Program-made: the position numbers and the translations under genes
Shown: piece after piece, positions 1 through 5,424 of the stretch
Layout of the letters: every line of letters starts with the position of its first letter
How positions within the stretch are numbered: position 1 is the stretch's first letter
Notes under the pieces: model-generated
Databases searched by the model: none
Seen by the model: the letters and a program-made list of their open reading frames with translations, nothing else
Told to the model about the DNA's origin: nothing
Source: a virus
Length of the DNA stretch: 21,219 nt
Reading direction: 5' to 3' (one strand)
Virus record (IMG/VR): IMGVR_UViG_3300025645_000551
Coordinates: 1 to 21,219 of that record

Positions 1-2
1 GG

Positions 3-380
3 ATCAGCGTCTCCACATACGCCCAGCAGACCAACAAAAACACACAGGGGCGTCCTACTCAGATCTACGTGGATCGTGGCGTCAGCGACGTGAAATTCAC
101 CGTGTGGCCTGTGCCTGACAGCGCTTACTCGGTTGCCTATTATCGGCTCAAAGGCATTGACGGCCTTGAGTCTGGCATCGCGGGCAGCGCAGCCATCCCG
201 CCGCGGTTTATCCCGGCGCTCGTGTCGGGGTTGGCGTTCCACATCGCGATGAAGAGGCCCGAGGCCGCCATGCGCGCACCGGCACTCCGCGACGAATATA
301 ACGCACAATTTCAGCTGGCCGCTGACGAAGACTCGGACCGCGCGTCAAGCCACTTCACGCCATTTCGGGGGTATGTATGA
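3..380 (+). CDS. phage neck/adaptor-like protein, C-terminal part (5' truncated by window edge)
   Basis: The frame is open from the first in-frame codon of the window to TGA at 378-380, so about 125 C-terminal residues are present. A GTG at 69 is possible but coding sense clearly continues upstream of it (ISVSTYAQQTNKN...), so I treat the gene as 5'-partial. The segment has FTVWPVPDSAYSVAYYRLKG, then IPPRFIPALVSGLAFHIAMK, then an acidic helix ending near HFTPFRGYV. From memory this resembles the C-terminal part of adaptor-like proteins of SU10-type and marine podoviruses, which sit below the portal and join it to the tail stub. The four-base ATGA overlap with the next gene and the full-length adaptor-like gene at 1008 support a neck module. 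The family assignment is from pattern memory only. Confidence 0.7.
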   Translation: MSVSTYAQQTNKNTQGRPTQIYVDRGVSDVKFTVWPVPDSAYSVAYYRLKGIDGLESGIAGSAAIPPRFIPALVSGLAFHIAMKRPEAAMRAPALRDEYNAQFQLAADEDSDRASSHFTPFRGYV

Positions 381-694
381 CGTACTCTGCAGGTAAACGG
401 GCGTTCGGTTTTTGCGACCGTACTGGGTTCCGCTACCCGCTCGAGGATCTTGTCTGGGAAGTGCGGGACGGGCAGAAGACCGGTATGCGTGTCGGTAAGG
501 ACGTGGTAGACCCAGACCACCCACAGAACTTCTTGGGTCGTGTGCGTGTTGTTGATCCGCAGTCGCTGCGTGACCCACGCCCTGACACATCTCTCGCAGA
601 AAGCCGCGGATTATTTGGCTGGCGTCCTGTCGGAGACTCAGTAACATCCATGGTGGGCGCAGTTGGCGCTGTCACCGTAACCACAGGAGGCTGA
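377..694 (+). CDS. small conserved phage protein, apparently degenerate zinc-ribbon type
   Basis: 105 residues. The ATG overlaps the preceding stop by four bases, with a G-rich stretch (367-371) as a possible ribosome binding site. The N-terminal half reads KRAFGFCDRTGFRYPLEDLV, followed by a DPDHPQ motif near residue 45 and a Gly/Val/Thr-rich tail. I recognise the layout (Cys-Asp-Arg-x-Gly-Phe-x-Tyr-Pro ... DPxHPQ) from small proteins lying between neck genes in marine podoviruses. In those I recall Cys-x-x-Cys pairs consistent with metal binding. Here only one Cys (residue 13) remains, so a zinc site is unlikely. The role is unknown; position suggests a neck or head-completion component. 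Confidence 0.75.
   Translation: MTYSAGKRAFGFCDRTGFRYPLEDLVWEVRDGQKTGMRVGKDVVDPDHPQNFLGRVRVVDPQSLRDPRPDTSLAESRGLFGWRPVGDSVTSMVGAVGAVTVTTGG
685..690 (+). promoter_or_regulatory. strong Shine-Dalgarno for the basic peptide gene at 696
   Basis: AGGAGG at 685-690 lies five bases before the ATG at 696 and fixes that start. It sits inside the last codons of the preceding gene. Confidence 0.75.
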
Positions 695-695
695 C

Positions 696-1004
696 ATGGC
701 CAAAGGTACTACGAAGAAGAAGGCTAAAGCGCCTACCACATCAACACGCCCTCGCGGCCGTCCAGTTGATTTGACGCCTAACGCCGAACGCGGTGACTCT
801 CGTCCACCCAAGAAGAAGCCGATGCGGCCACGCGCACGCCCGGGTTCAGTTGACGTGACGCCAGAGGCGGAGCGTGGCGACTCGCGCGCACCCAAGAAGA
901 AAATGGGCGGCGGCGCGATGAAGACGAAAAAGTACGCCGGAGGTGGCATGGCCCGCGGATGCGGTGCAGCCACCAAGGGCGGCAAATACTCGCGGAGCGG
1001 TTAA
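696..1004 (+). CDS. small highly basic phage protein with internal repeat
   Basis: 102 residues, extremely Lys/Arg-rich. A block of about 20 residues occurs twice: VDLTPNAERGDSRPPKKK near residues 24-41 and VDVTPEAERGDSRAPKKK near 52-69. The C-terminus is Gly/Lys-rich with KKYAGGGMARGCGAATKGG. Comparable KGG and RGCGAA-type tails occur, from memory, in short basic proteins encoded among the neck genes of many marine phages. The composition suggests nucleic-acid contact or packing inside the virion, but no fold or catalytic motif is visible. The start is supported by AGGAGG five bases upstream. Expressed between two neck genes, it is probably a structural accessory. Function is not established. 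Confidence 0.75.
   Translation: MAKGTTKKKAKAPTTSTRPRGRPVDLTPNAERGDSRPPKKKPMRPRARPGSVDVTPEAERGDSRAPKKKMGGGAMKTKKYAGGGMARGCGAATKGGKYSRSG
768..903 (+). repeat. two diverged in-frame repeats in the basic peptide gene
   Basis: The DNA encoding VDLTPNAERGDSRPPKKK and VDVTPEAERGDSRAPKKK is a two-copy direct repeat offset by 84 bases. Most codons differ at the third position, so the repeat is maintained at the protein level and is not recent. Confidence 0.65.
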
Positions 1005-1007
1005 GAC

Positions 1008-1643
1008 ATGACATATGCGGAGCTTGTAGAGCTGATTCAGAACTACTGCGAAAACTCGGAAACGACTTTCGTCGCCAACATCCCCACGTTCGTACGGCAG
1101 ACGGAGCAGCGCATCTATCGCACTGTGATGCTGCCGGAGTTCCGCGCCAACGCCACGGCAACCCTCGGGGCGGGGGCCCAGTATATCGCGCGCCCATCTG
1201 ACTTTTTATCTGTGTTTTCTCTGGCGGTGATAAGCGCTGCCGGCGAATACACCTACCTAACAGACAAGGATGTCAACTTCATCCGTGAAGCATACCCATA
1301 CCCAACCACGTCTGGGCGTCCGAAGTATTATGGTATTTTCGACGGGGATGCCACGGGGACCGAGGGCAACCTGATTATTGGCCCGAGCGCCGACGCAACG
1401 TACGAAGTTGAACTGCACTACTATCGCGACCCGGAATCTCTCGTGACTGCGGGCACAACGTGGCTCGGGACAAATGCCGACACAGCGCTTCTATATGGCG
1501 CCTTGGTGGAAGCATACACATACCTGAAGGGCGACGCCGACCTCATGAAGATGTATCTTGACCGATACAACGAAGCGCTAGCGCAACTGGGCATGATCGA
1601 CGCACGGTCTAACCGCGATGACTACAGAGATGGGAAAGCTTGA
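1008..1643 (+). CDS. phage adaptor-like neck protein (SU10 adaptor / DUF6682-like)
   Basis: 211 residues, full length. The N-terminus is a helical segment (MTYAELVELIQNYCENSE) followed by FVANIPTFVRQTEQRIYRTV. Then come a short extended region and ARPSDFLSVFSLAV, the Y/R-x-P-x-DFL type motif I associate with this family. A TYLTDKDVNFIREAYP segment and PKYYGIF follow, and a C-terminal helical half has LLYGALVEAYTYLKGD. The family forms the ring under the portal that receives the tail nozzle in podoviruses. The ATG at 1008 has only a weak GGAG at 994-997. The stop overlaps the next start (TGATG at 1641-1645), implying translational coupling. A similar C-terminal region appears in the truncated gene at 3-380, so the neck may contain two related rings. 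Confidence 0.82.
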   Translation: MTYAELVELIQNYCENSETTFVANIPTFVRQTEQRIYRTVMLPEFRANATATLGAGAQYIARPSDFLSVFSLAVISAAGEYTYLTDKDVNFIREAYPYPTTSGRPKYYGIFDGDATGTEGNLIIGPSADATYEVELHYYRDPESLVTAGTTWLGTNADTALLYGALVEAYTYLKGDADLMKMYLDRYNEALAQLGMIDARSNRDDYRDGKA

Positions 1644-1927
1644 TGTTTACTGGCACCGCAGGGGTATCACCTGTCACCGTAATGACCGCAGACAATGGCG
1701 GGCACAGCCCCGAGCAGATCGCCGAACTGTGCGTAAACCGGCTGATATCCATAGCAGATTCCGCGCCGCCCGAGTTGGCAATGCAGGCCCGCGCGCTCCG
1801 CGAACAAATGTTGGACGTCGTAGTACAATATGTTAAGGTGGCGGCATCAGAAGACCGGAAAACGGTCGTATCACAACTGGAGCAGGCGGGCCATGCGCAG
1901 CTTGCTGCGCATATAAGGAGCCTTTAA
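1643..1927 (+). CDS. small conserved phage protein of unknown function
   Basis: 94 residues. I chose the ATG at 1643-1645, which overlaps the previous TGA. A TTG one codon upstream (1640) is less likely. The sequence has MTADNGGHSPEQIAELCVNR near residues 14-33, then LISIADSAPPELAMQARALR, and a helical C-terminus ending QLAAHIRSL. I recognise the (G)H-(T/S)PEQ-AEL-...-ISV/I(S/A)DxAPP layout from short proteins in marine podoviral neck clusters, but know no function. It is probably all-helical and soluble, with no membrane segment. It lies between the adaptor-like gene and a small structural protein, so it may be a structural or assembly factor. Confidence 0.75.
   Translation: MFTGTAGVSPVTVMTADNGGHSPEQIAELCVNRLISIADSAPPELAMQARALREQMLDVVVQYVKVAASEDRKTVVSQLEQAGHAQLAAHIRSL
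1915..1920 (+). promoter_or_regulatory. Shine-Dalgarno for the gene at 1929
   Basis: AAGGAG at 1915-1920, eight bases before ATG 1929, inside the end of the preceding gene. Confidence 0.65.
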
Positions 1928-1928
1928 C

Positions 1929-2375
1929 ATGGCATTTACCGGCAATTTTATGGCGACATCATTCAAGCAGCAGCTGCTTGAGGGCGCCCACGACTTCCGT
2001 CTTACCGGCGGCGACACATTCAAGCTGGCGTTGTACACCAACAGCGCGTCGTTCACTGCAGCGACAACAGCGTACACCGCTACCAACGAAGTGGGCGACT
2101 CTGGCTCGTACGCGGCAGGCGGCGGCACGTTGACACGGATCAACCCGACCACATCAGGGACCACGGCGTTTACCGACTTTGCAGATCTGTCGTTCACGTC
2201 TGCCACGATCACGGCACGCGGTGCACTGCTGTACAACTCAACGCCAACACACACGTACACCAATCCGGTTGCCACAGTGTTGGATTTCGGTGCGGATAAA
2301 ACCTCGACGGATGGTACGTTCACTATTCAGTTCCCAACGGCGGACGCAACAAACGCCATCATCCGGATCGCCTAA
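1929..2375 (+). CDS. conserved phage structural protein (beta-rich, likely head/tail accessory)
   Basis: 148 residues. It starts MAFTGNFMATSFKQQLLEGA, followed by a beta-rich stretch with FKLALYTNSASFTAATTAYT, a Gly-rich turn (SYAAGGGTLT) and SATITARGALLYNST. It ends DGTFTIQFPTADATNAIIRI. This is a very common family in marine phage structural clusters as I remember it, usually annotated only as a phage or virion protein. The SFKxxLLxGxHDF opening and FPxADAxNAIIRIA ending are its signatures. Composition and the low Cys/Trp content suggest a secreted-type beta sandwich. It is the last gene before the shift to lower GC at 2379, so it probably belongs to the conserved neck block and not to the fibre cassette. 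Confidence 0.78.
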   Translation: MAFTGNFMATSFKQQLLEGAHDFRLTGGDTFKLALYTNSASFTAATTAYTATNEVGDSGSYAAGGGTLTRINPTTSGTTAFTDFADLSFTSATITARGALLYNSTPTHTYTNPVATVLDFGADKTSTDGTFTIQFPTADATNAIIRIA

Positions 2376-2378
2376 AAC

Positions 2379-3575
2379 ATGGTCACTCTCGTAAACAGAG
2401 CCAAAGTCGCCACTGCCACGACTGGCACTGGCACGATTACCCTTGGCACTGCCGAGAGTGGCTATCAATCCTTTGCTGATGCTGGTGTGGTTGACACTGA
2501 TGTGGTTCGCTACGTCATTGAAGATGGCACTGACTGGGAGATCGGCACAGGCACCTACACAACCTCTGGGACCACCCTGTCACGGACTGTCAGCGAGAGT
2601 TCCAATGCTGACGCTGCGTTGAACCTGAGTGGCTCTGCGGTGGTGTATGTCTCGGCTACTGCTGAGGATATTCCGCCTGTTCTTGAACTGTATGCTGAGA
2701 ACCCGTCTAGCCCTACTGCGCCTAGTGCTACTGGCACTAATGCTGTGGCTATTGGTGATGGTGCAACAGCAAGTAATACAAGTTCAACAGCCGCAGGCGG
2801 TTTTGCAACGGCCAGCGGTGAAGCATCCTTCGCTGCGGGAAGTGATGCATTTGCAAGTGGCCGGAGAAGCACGGCAATTTCTCGCTCCTACGCCTCTGGT
2901 ACAGACTCCTTTGCAGCAGCCATCGCCAACAACAGCTCTAGCTACGGCGCTACTCACGCAAACGCAGTCGTTATTGGGCCGCAGGCAAAAAGCACAAACA
3001 CCAGCGCAGTAGCACTTGGAGCGCAAGCGCAAGCGGGTCAATACGCCTGTGCAATCGGTCAGGGCGCTCTTGCAGAAGGGCGCGGTAGTTTTGCTTTAGG
3101 TTCCGGCGCTAGGGCTGTACAACGTAATAAGTTTGCCTTCTCAGGGCCGTGGTTTAACACGGTTGGAGATAGACAAAGTGGCCTCTTAACTCTTGGTAGA
3201 GATACGTCAGACGCAACCCCAACAAGCATCACTTCGAGTGGTGGCGCTCCTGCTACAGATAACCAAGTCATCCTGCCAAACAACTCTGCCTACAGCTTCA
3301 GTGGTACAATCATCGCCAGACAACAAGCGTCTGCTGGCAGTGAATACGCAAGTTGGGAAATCAAAGGTGCGTTGTTGCGTGACGGCTCTGCCGCTACCAC
3401 CGTGCTGGGCAACGGGATCAAGAACAAGTTGTTTGCCTCTGCTGGTGCCTCTGCCTGGGACATTGCATTGACTGCTGACACTACCAACGGTGGCTTGGCT
3501 ATTACTGTCACGGGTGCAGCCACTACGAACATTCGGTGGGTAGCCACTGTGAACACAAGCGAGGTTACTTACTGA
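2379..3575 (+). CDS. tail fibre with YadA/trimeric-adhesin-like head repeats (fibre A)
   Basis: 398 residues. Residues 1-95 form a Thr/Gly-rich N-terminal module ([18 protein letters not shown]...) of a type common at fibre bases. Residues about 102-245 carry repeats of about 14-16 residues of the form (N/S)AVAIGxxAxA, FALGSGARA and similar, as in the left-handed beta-roll heads of trimeric autotransporter adhesins. Residues about 248-398 form a C-terminal module ([20 protein letters not shown] ... [17 protein letters not shown]) that recurs in the next gene. This is likely a trimeric receptor-binding fibre of the virion. The Shine-Dalgarno is weak and the stop overlaps the next start. Codon use is richer in A/T-ending codons than in the neck genes. 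The receptor is unknown. Confidence 0.82.
   Translation: MVTLVNRAKVATATTGTGTITLGTAESGYQSFADAGVVDTDVVRYVIEDGTDWEIGTGTYTTSGTTLSRTVSESSNADAALNLSGSAVVYVSATAEDIPPVLELYAENPSSPTAPSATGTNAVAIGDGATASNTSSTAAGGFATASGEASFAAGSDAFASGRRSTAISRSYASGTDSFAAAIANNSSSYGATHANAVVIGPQAKSTNTSAVALGAQAQAGQYACAIGQGALAEGRGSFALGSGARAVQRNKFAFSGPWFNTVGDRQSGLLTLGRDTSDATPTSITSSGGAPATDNQVILPNNSAYSFSGTIIARQQASAGSEYASWEIKGALLRDGSAATTVLGNGIKNKLFASAGASAWDIALTADTTNGGLAITVTGAATTNIRWVATVNTSEVTY
2682..2756 (+). repeat. shared fibre anchor 1, copy in fibre A
   Basis: 75 bases encoding 25 residues beginning [14 protein letters not shown]. It matches 3689-3763 in fibre B at 71 of 75 positions by my alignment, with an identical protein. 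It marks the junction between each fibre's own N-terminal module and the adhesin repeats. Confidence 0.85.
2874..2954 (+). repeat. shared fibre anchor 2, copy in fibre A
   Basis: 81 bases encoding [20 protein letters not shown] plus seven residues. It matches 4052-4132 in fibre B with 25 of 27 residues identical but many synonymous changes, so it is older than anchor 1 or under stronger protein-level constraint. Confidence 0.8.
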
Positions 3576-4753
3576 TGGGTAAGATCGAACTAGATCACAC
3601 AGGCGCTGGCTCTGGTGTTACGCTGTCGAGCGATGGCACTGACCTACTGCTCAATGGCACAGCTATTGGCGGCGGCGGTGGCACTGCCCTTGAGCTGTAT
3701 GCTGAGAACCCGTCTAGCCCTACTGCTCCTTCTGCTACTGGCACTAATGCTGTGGCTATTGGTACGAACTCAGGCGCAAGCGGGATTGAGTCTGTTTCCA
3801 TTGGTGGTAATAGCAATGTATCTGGCGATTACTCCATCGCACTTGGCAATAGTAATGACGTAACAGCTTCGTTTGCTGGTGCAATAGGATTAGGTGCTGA
3901 TGCCACAGGTAATTACGCTTTTGCACTAGGCGCGGCTTCATTTGCGTCTGGCTTACAATCGGTTGCCATTGGCCGAGATACTGACGCAACAAGTTCTGGT
4001 GCTTTGGCTATTGGGTATCAGGCACAGGCCAGAACTGGATCAAACGCAACAGCCATTTCACGTTCTTACGCCTCTGGCACCGACAGCTTCGCAGCAGCTA
4101 TCGCCAACAACACTTCTACCTATGGCGCTACTGGTTCTAACTCTGTGGCGATTGGAAACCAAGGCAAAGCTACCGCATTTGGTGCTGTTAGTCTTGGAAG
4201 AAACACTCAGGCAACAGCTAATTACTCATTAGCTTCCGGCTTATTTACTGTTGCGTCTGCTTCCTATGGTGTGGCTCTTGGCTACGAAGCAACAACTTAT
4301 ACGCAAACATCAATAGCGTTTTCGGCGGGTAGTTTCAGTGGCATTGCAGGGCAGCACCAAGGGCGTATATTTGCTTTCCGTCAACGCACCACAGATGCCA
4401 CACCTAAAGTGTTGGTTACTGATGGTGGTTCAAGCGGAAGCACGAATGACCAAATTATCCTCCCCAACAATTCTGCCTACGCCTTCCACGGCACTATCGT
4501 AGCCCGCCAGCAAGCCTCTACAGGCACAGCATGTGCAGCATGGAAGATCGAAGGGTTGATCCGTAGGGAAGGTTCGGCAGGCACGACTGTGCTGGTCAAC
4601 AGCGCCACGACTGTCCTCGACAACACACCTGCTTGGGGCATGGCTCTCAGCGCAGACACGACCAATGGTGGCCTCAAGATCGAAGCCACTGGCGCAGCAG
4701 CTACAAATATTGCTTGGAGCGCCACAATCAACACGTCCGAAGTGACGTACTAA
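3575..4753 (+). CDS. tail fibre with YadA/trimeric-adhesin-like head repeats (fibre B)
   Basis: 392 residues from the ATG at 3575-3577, which overlaps the stop of fibre A (TGATG). A longer frame from 3536 is rejected because it would sit inside the C-terminal module of fibre A. Residues 1-35 are a different N-terminal module ([20 protein letters not shown], then a Gly run), another common marine phage fibre base. From about residue 40 there are adhesin-like repeats (NAVAIG, ESVSIGG, YSIALGNS, AGAIGLGADA, GALAIGYQAQA). Residues about 245-392 are the C-terminal module shared with fibre A. The two genes share head and tip modules but differ in base, so they may attach differently or form a composite fibre. 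It is probably a trimeric receptor-binding protein. Confidence 0.82.
   Translation: MGKIELDHTGAGSGVTLSSDGTDLLLNGTAIGGGGGTALELYAENPSSPTAPSATGTNAVAIGTNSGASGIESVSIGGNSNVSGDYSIALGNSNDVTASFAGAIGLGADATGNYAFALGAASFASGLQSVAIGRDTDATSSGALAIGYQAQARTGSNATAISRSYASGTDSFAAAIANNTSTYGATGSNSVAIGNQGKATAFGAVSLGRNTQATANYSLASGLFTVASASYGVALGYEATTYTQTSIAFSAGSFSGIAGQHQGRIFAFRQRTTDATPKVLVTDGGSSGSTNDQIILPNNSAYAFHGTIVARQQASTGTACAAWKIEGLIRREGSAGTTVLVNSATTVLDNTPAWGMALSADTTNGGLKIEATGAAATNIAWSATINTSEVTY
3689..3763 (+). repeat. shared fibre anchor 1, copy in fibre B
   Basis: Partner of 2682-2756. The four mismatches are at the third codon position of the second residue and in the TAPSA-encoding codons. The protein is unchanged. 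Confidence 0.85.
4052..4132 (+). repeat. shared fibre anchor 2, copy in fibre B
   Basis: Partner of 2874-2954. The two residue differences are both Ser/Thr exchanges near the end of the block. Confidence 0.8.
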
Positions 4754-4760
4754 AAGGAGG
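4754..4760 (+). promoter_or_regulatory. very strong Shine-Dalgarno for the gene at 4766
   Basis: AAGGAGG at 4754-4760, five bases before ATG 4766. It lies in the 12-base gap after fibre B. It is among the best ribosome binding sites in the window, suggesting high expression of the small protein that follows. Confidence 0.8.
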
Positions 4761-4765
4761 CCAAC

Positions 4766-5065
4766 ATGGCTATTGAACTGAACCTTGAGACTTCCCAGTA
4801 TGGTACCCCTTTTGCTGGTGCCTACTTTCGCATTGCCACCGCAGCTATCAGCCGTATGCGTGAGGGTGGACCCAAGTTCACCGTGATGATTGATGTCGCA
4901 GGATACGCCACTGGCACACCTGATGATGACACACGGGAAGTAGACTTCCGCCGCTACCACGCTGACTTGGCTGAGGTTGAAGCAACCGCTGGTGATAACT
5001 TTCTCGACAAGTGCTACGCTTGGGTGATGACGCAGGAAGACATGAATGGGAGCGTTGCGGTATAA
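4766..5065 (+). CDS. small conserved phage protein of unknown function
   Basis: 99 residues, with a strong AAGGAGG upstream. It contains LNLETSQYGTPFAGAYFRIA, a central KFTVMIDVAGYATGTPDDDT segment followed by REVDFRRYHADLAEVEATAG, and a C-terminus of DKCYAWVMTQEDM. I recognise this small family from marine phage fibre clusters, where it lies between fibre genes, but not its function. It looks like a compact alpha/beta protein without signal peptide or membrane helix. The stop codon overlaps the next start (TAATG at 5063-5067). Context suggests a virion or tail-associated accessory, possibly linked to the fibre genes on either side. Confidence 0.72.
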   Translation: MAIELNLETSQYGTPFAGAYFRIATAAISRMREGGPKFTVMIDVAGYATGTPDDDTREVDFRRYHADLAEVEATAGDNFLDKCYAWVMTQEDMNGSVAV

Positions 5066-5424
5066 TGAGTATTGTCATCGACTACACCAAGGGTTTCTTT
5101 GAGCCTTCGCCTGCTGGTGAAACAGTCGGTGACATCACCTCAAGCACCCTCGACCTGTCCACTGGCAACGTGTTCTCTGATGCACCTGCTACAAGCCCAA
5201 CGTACGTCTTCAGCAATCCGCCTGCTTCTGGCACTGCTTACGGCTTCACGCTCAAGGTAACACCCTCTGCGACGGTGACTGTGACTTGGCCTGCCTCGGT
5301 TGACTGGGCTGGTGGAACGGCCCCTGACGCCCCTGCTAGTGGCGCTACGAATGTCTACTCGTTCTACACGCAGGATGGTGGGACAACGTATTATGGCTTC
5401 CTCGCTGGTGGAGCGATGGCATGA
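5065..5424 (+). CDS. small tail-fibre-module-like protein
   Basis: 119 residues from ATG 5065, which overlaps the preceding TAA. An upstream in-frame start at 5011 would overlap the previous gene by 55 bases and is less likely. The protein reads MSIVIDYTKGFFEPSPAGET, then a beta-rich segment with YVFSNPPASGTAYGFTLKVT and WPASVDWAGGTAPDAPASGA. It ends YSFYTQDGGTTYYGFLAGGA. The WPxSVxWAGGTAP ... FFTxDGGTTYYGF block is, from memory, a small C-terminal beta domain on many marine phage tail fibres. Here it is almost the whole protein, so this could be a stand-alone tip or a remnant of a longer fibre. It overlaps the next gene by four bases. Confidence 0.72.
   Translation: MSIVIDYTKGFFEPSPAGETVGDITSSTLDLSTGNVFSDAPATSPTYVFSNPPASGTAYGFTLKVTPSATVTVTWPASVDWAGGTAPDAPASGATNVYSFYTQDGGTTYYGFLAGGAMA

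Noticed and set aside
3536-3574. Upstream start for fibre B at 3536
   Set aside because: It lies within the conserved C-terminal module of fibre A. The ATG at 3575 begins a known [10 protein letters not shown] fibre base.
3536-3600. Fibres A and B as one gene broken by a frameshift
   Set aside because: Fibre A has a complete C-terminal module and fibre B a complete N-terminal base module, so they are two genes.
2379-4753. Diversity-generating retroelement template/variable pair in the fibre genes
   Set aside because: No reverse transcriptase is in the window, and the mismatches between shared blocks are synonymous and not concentrated at adenines.
5037-5066. TATAAT at 5061-5066 with AAGACA at 5037-5042 as a promoter
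   Set aside because: The hexamer coincides with the stop-start overlap TAATG, the -35 is weak, the spacer is 18, and there is no gap between genes.
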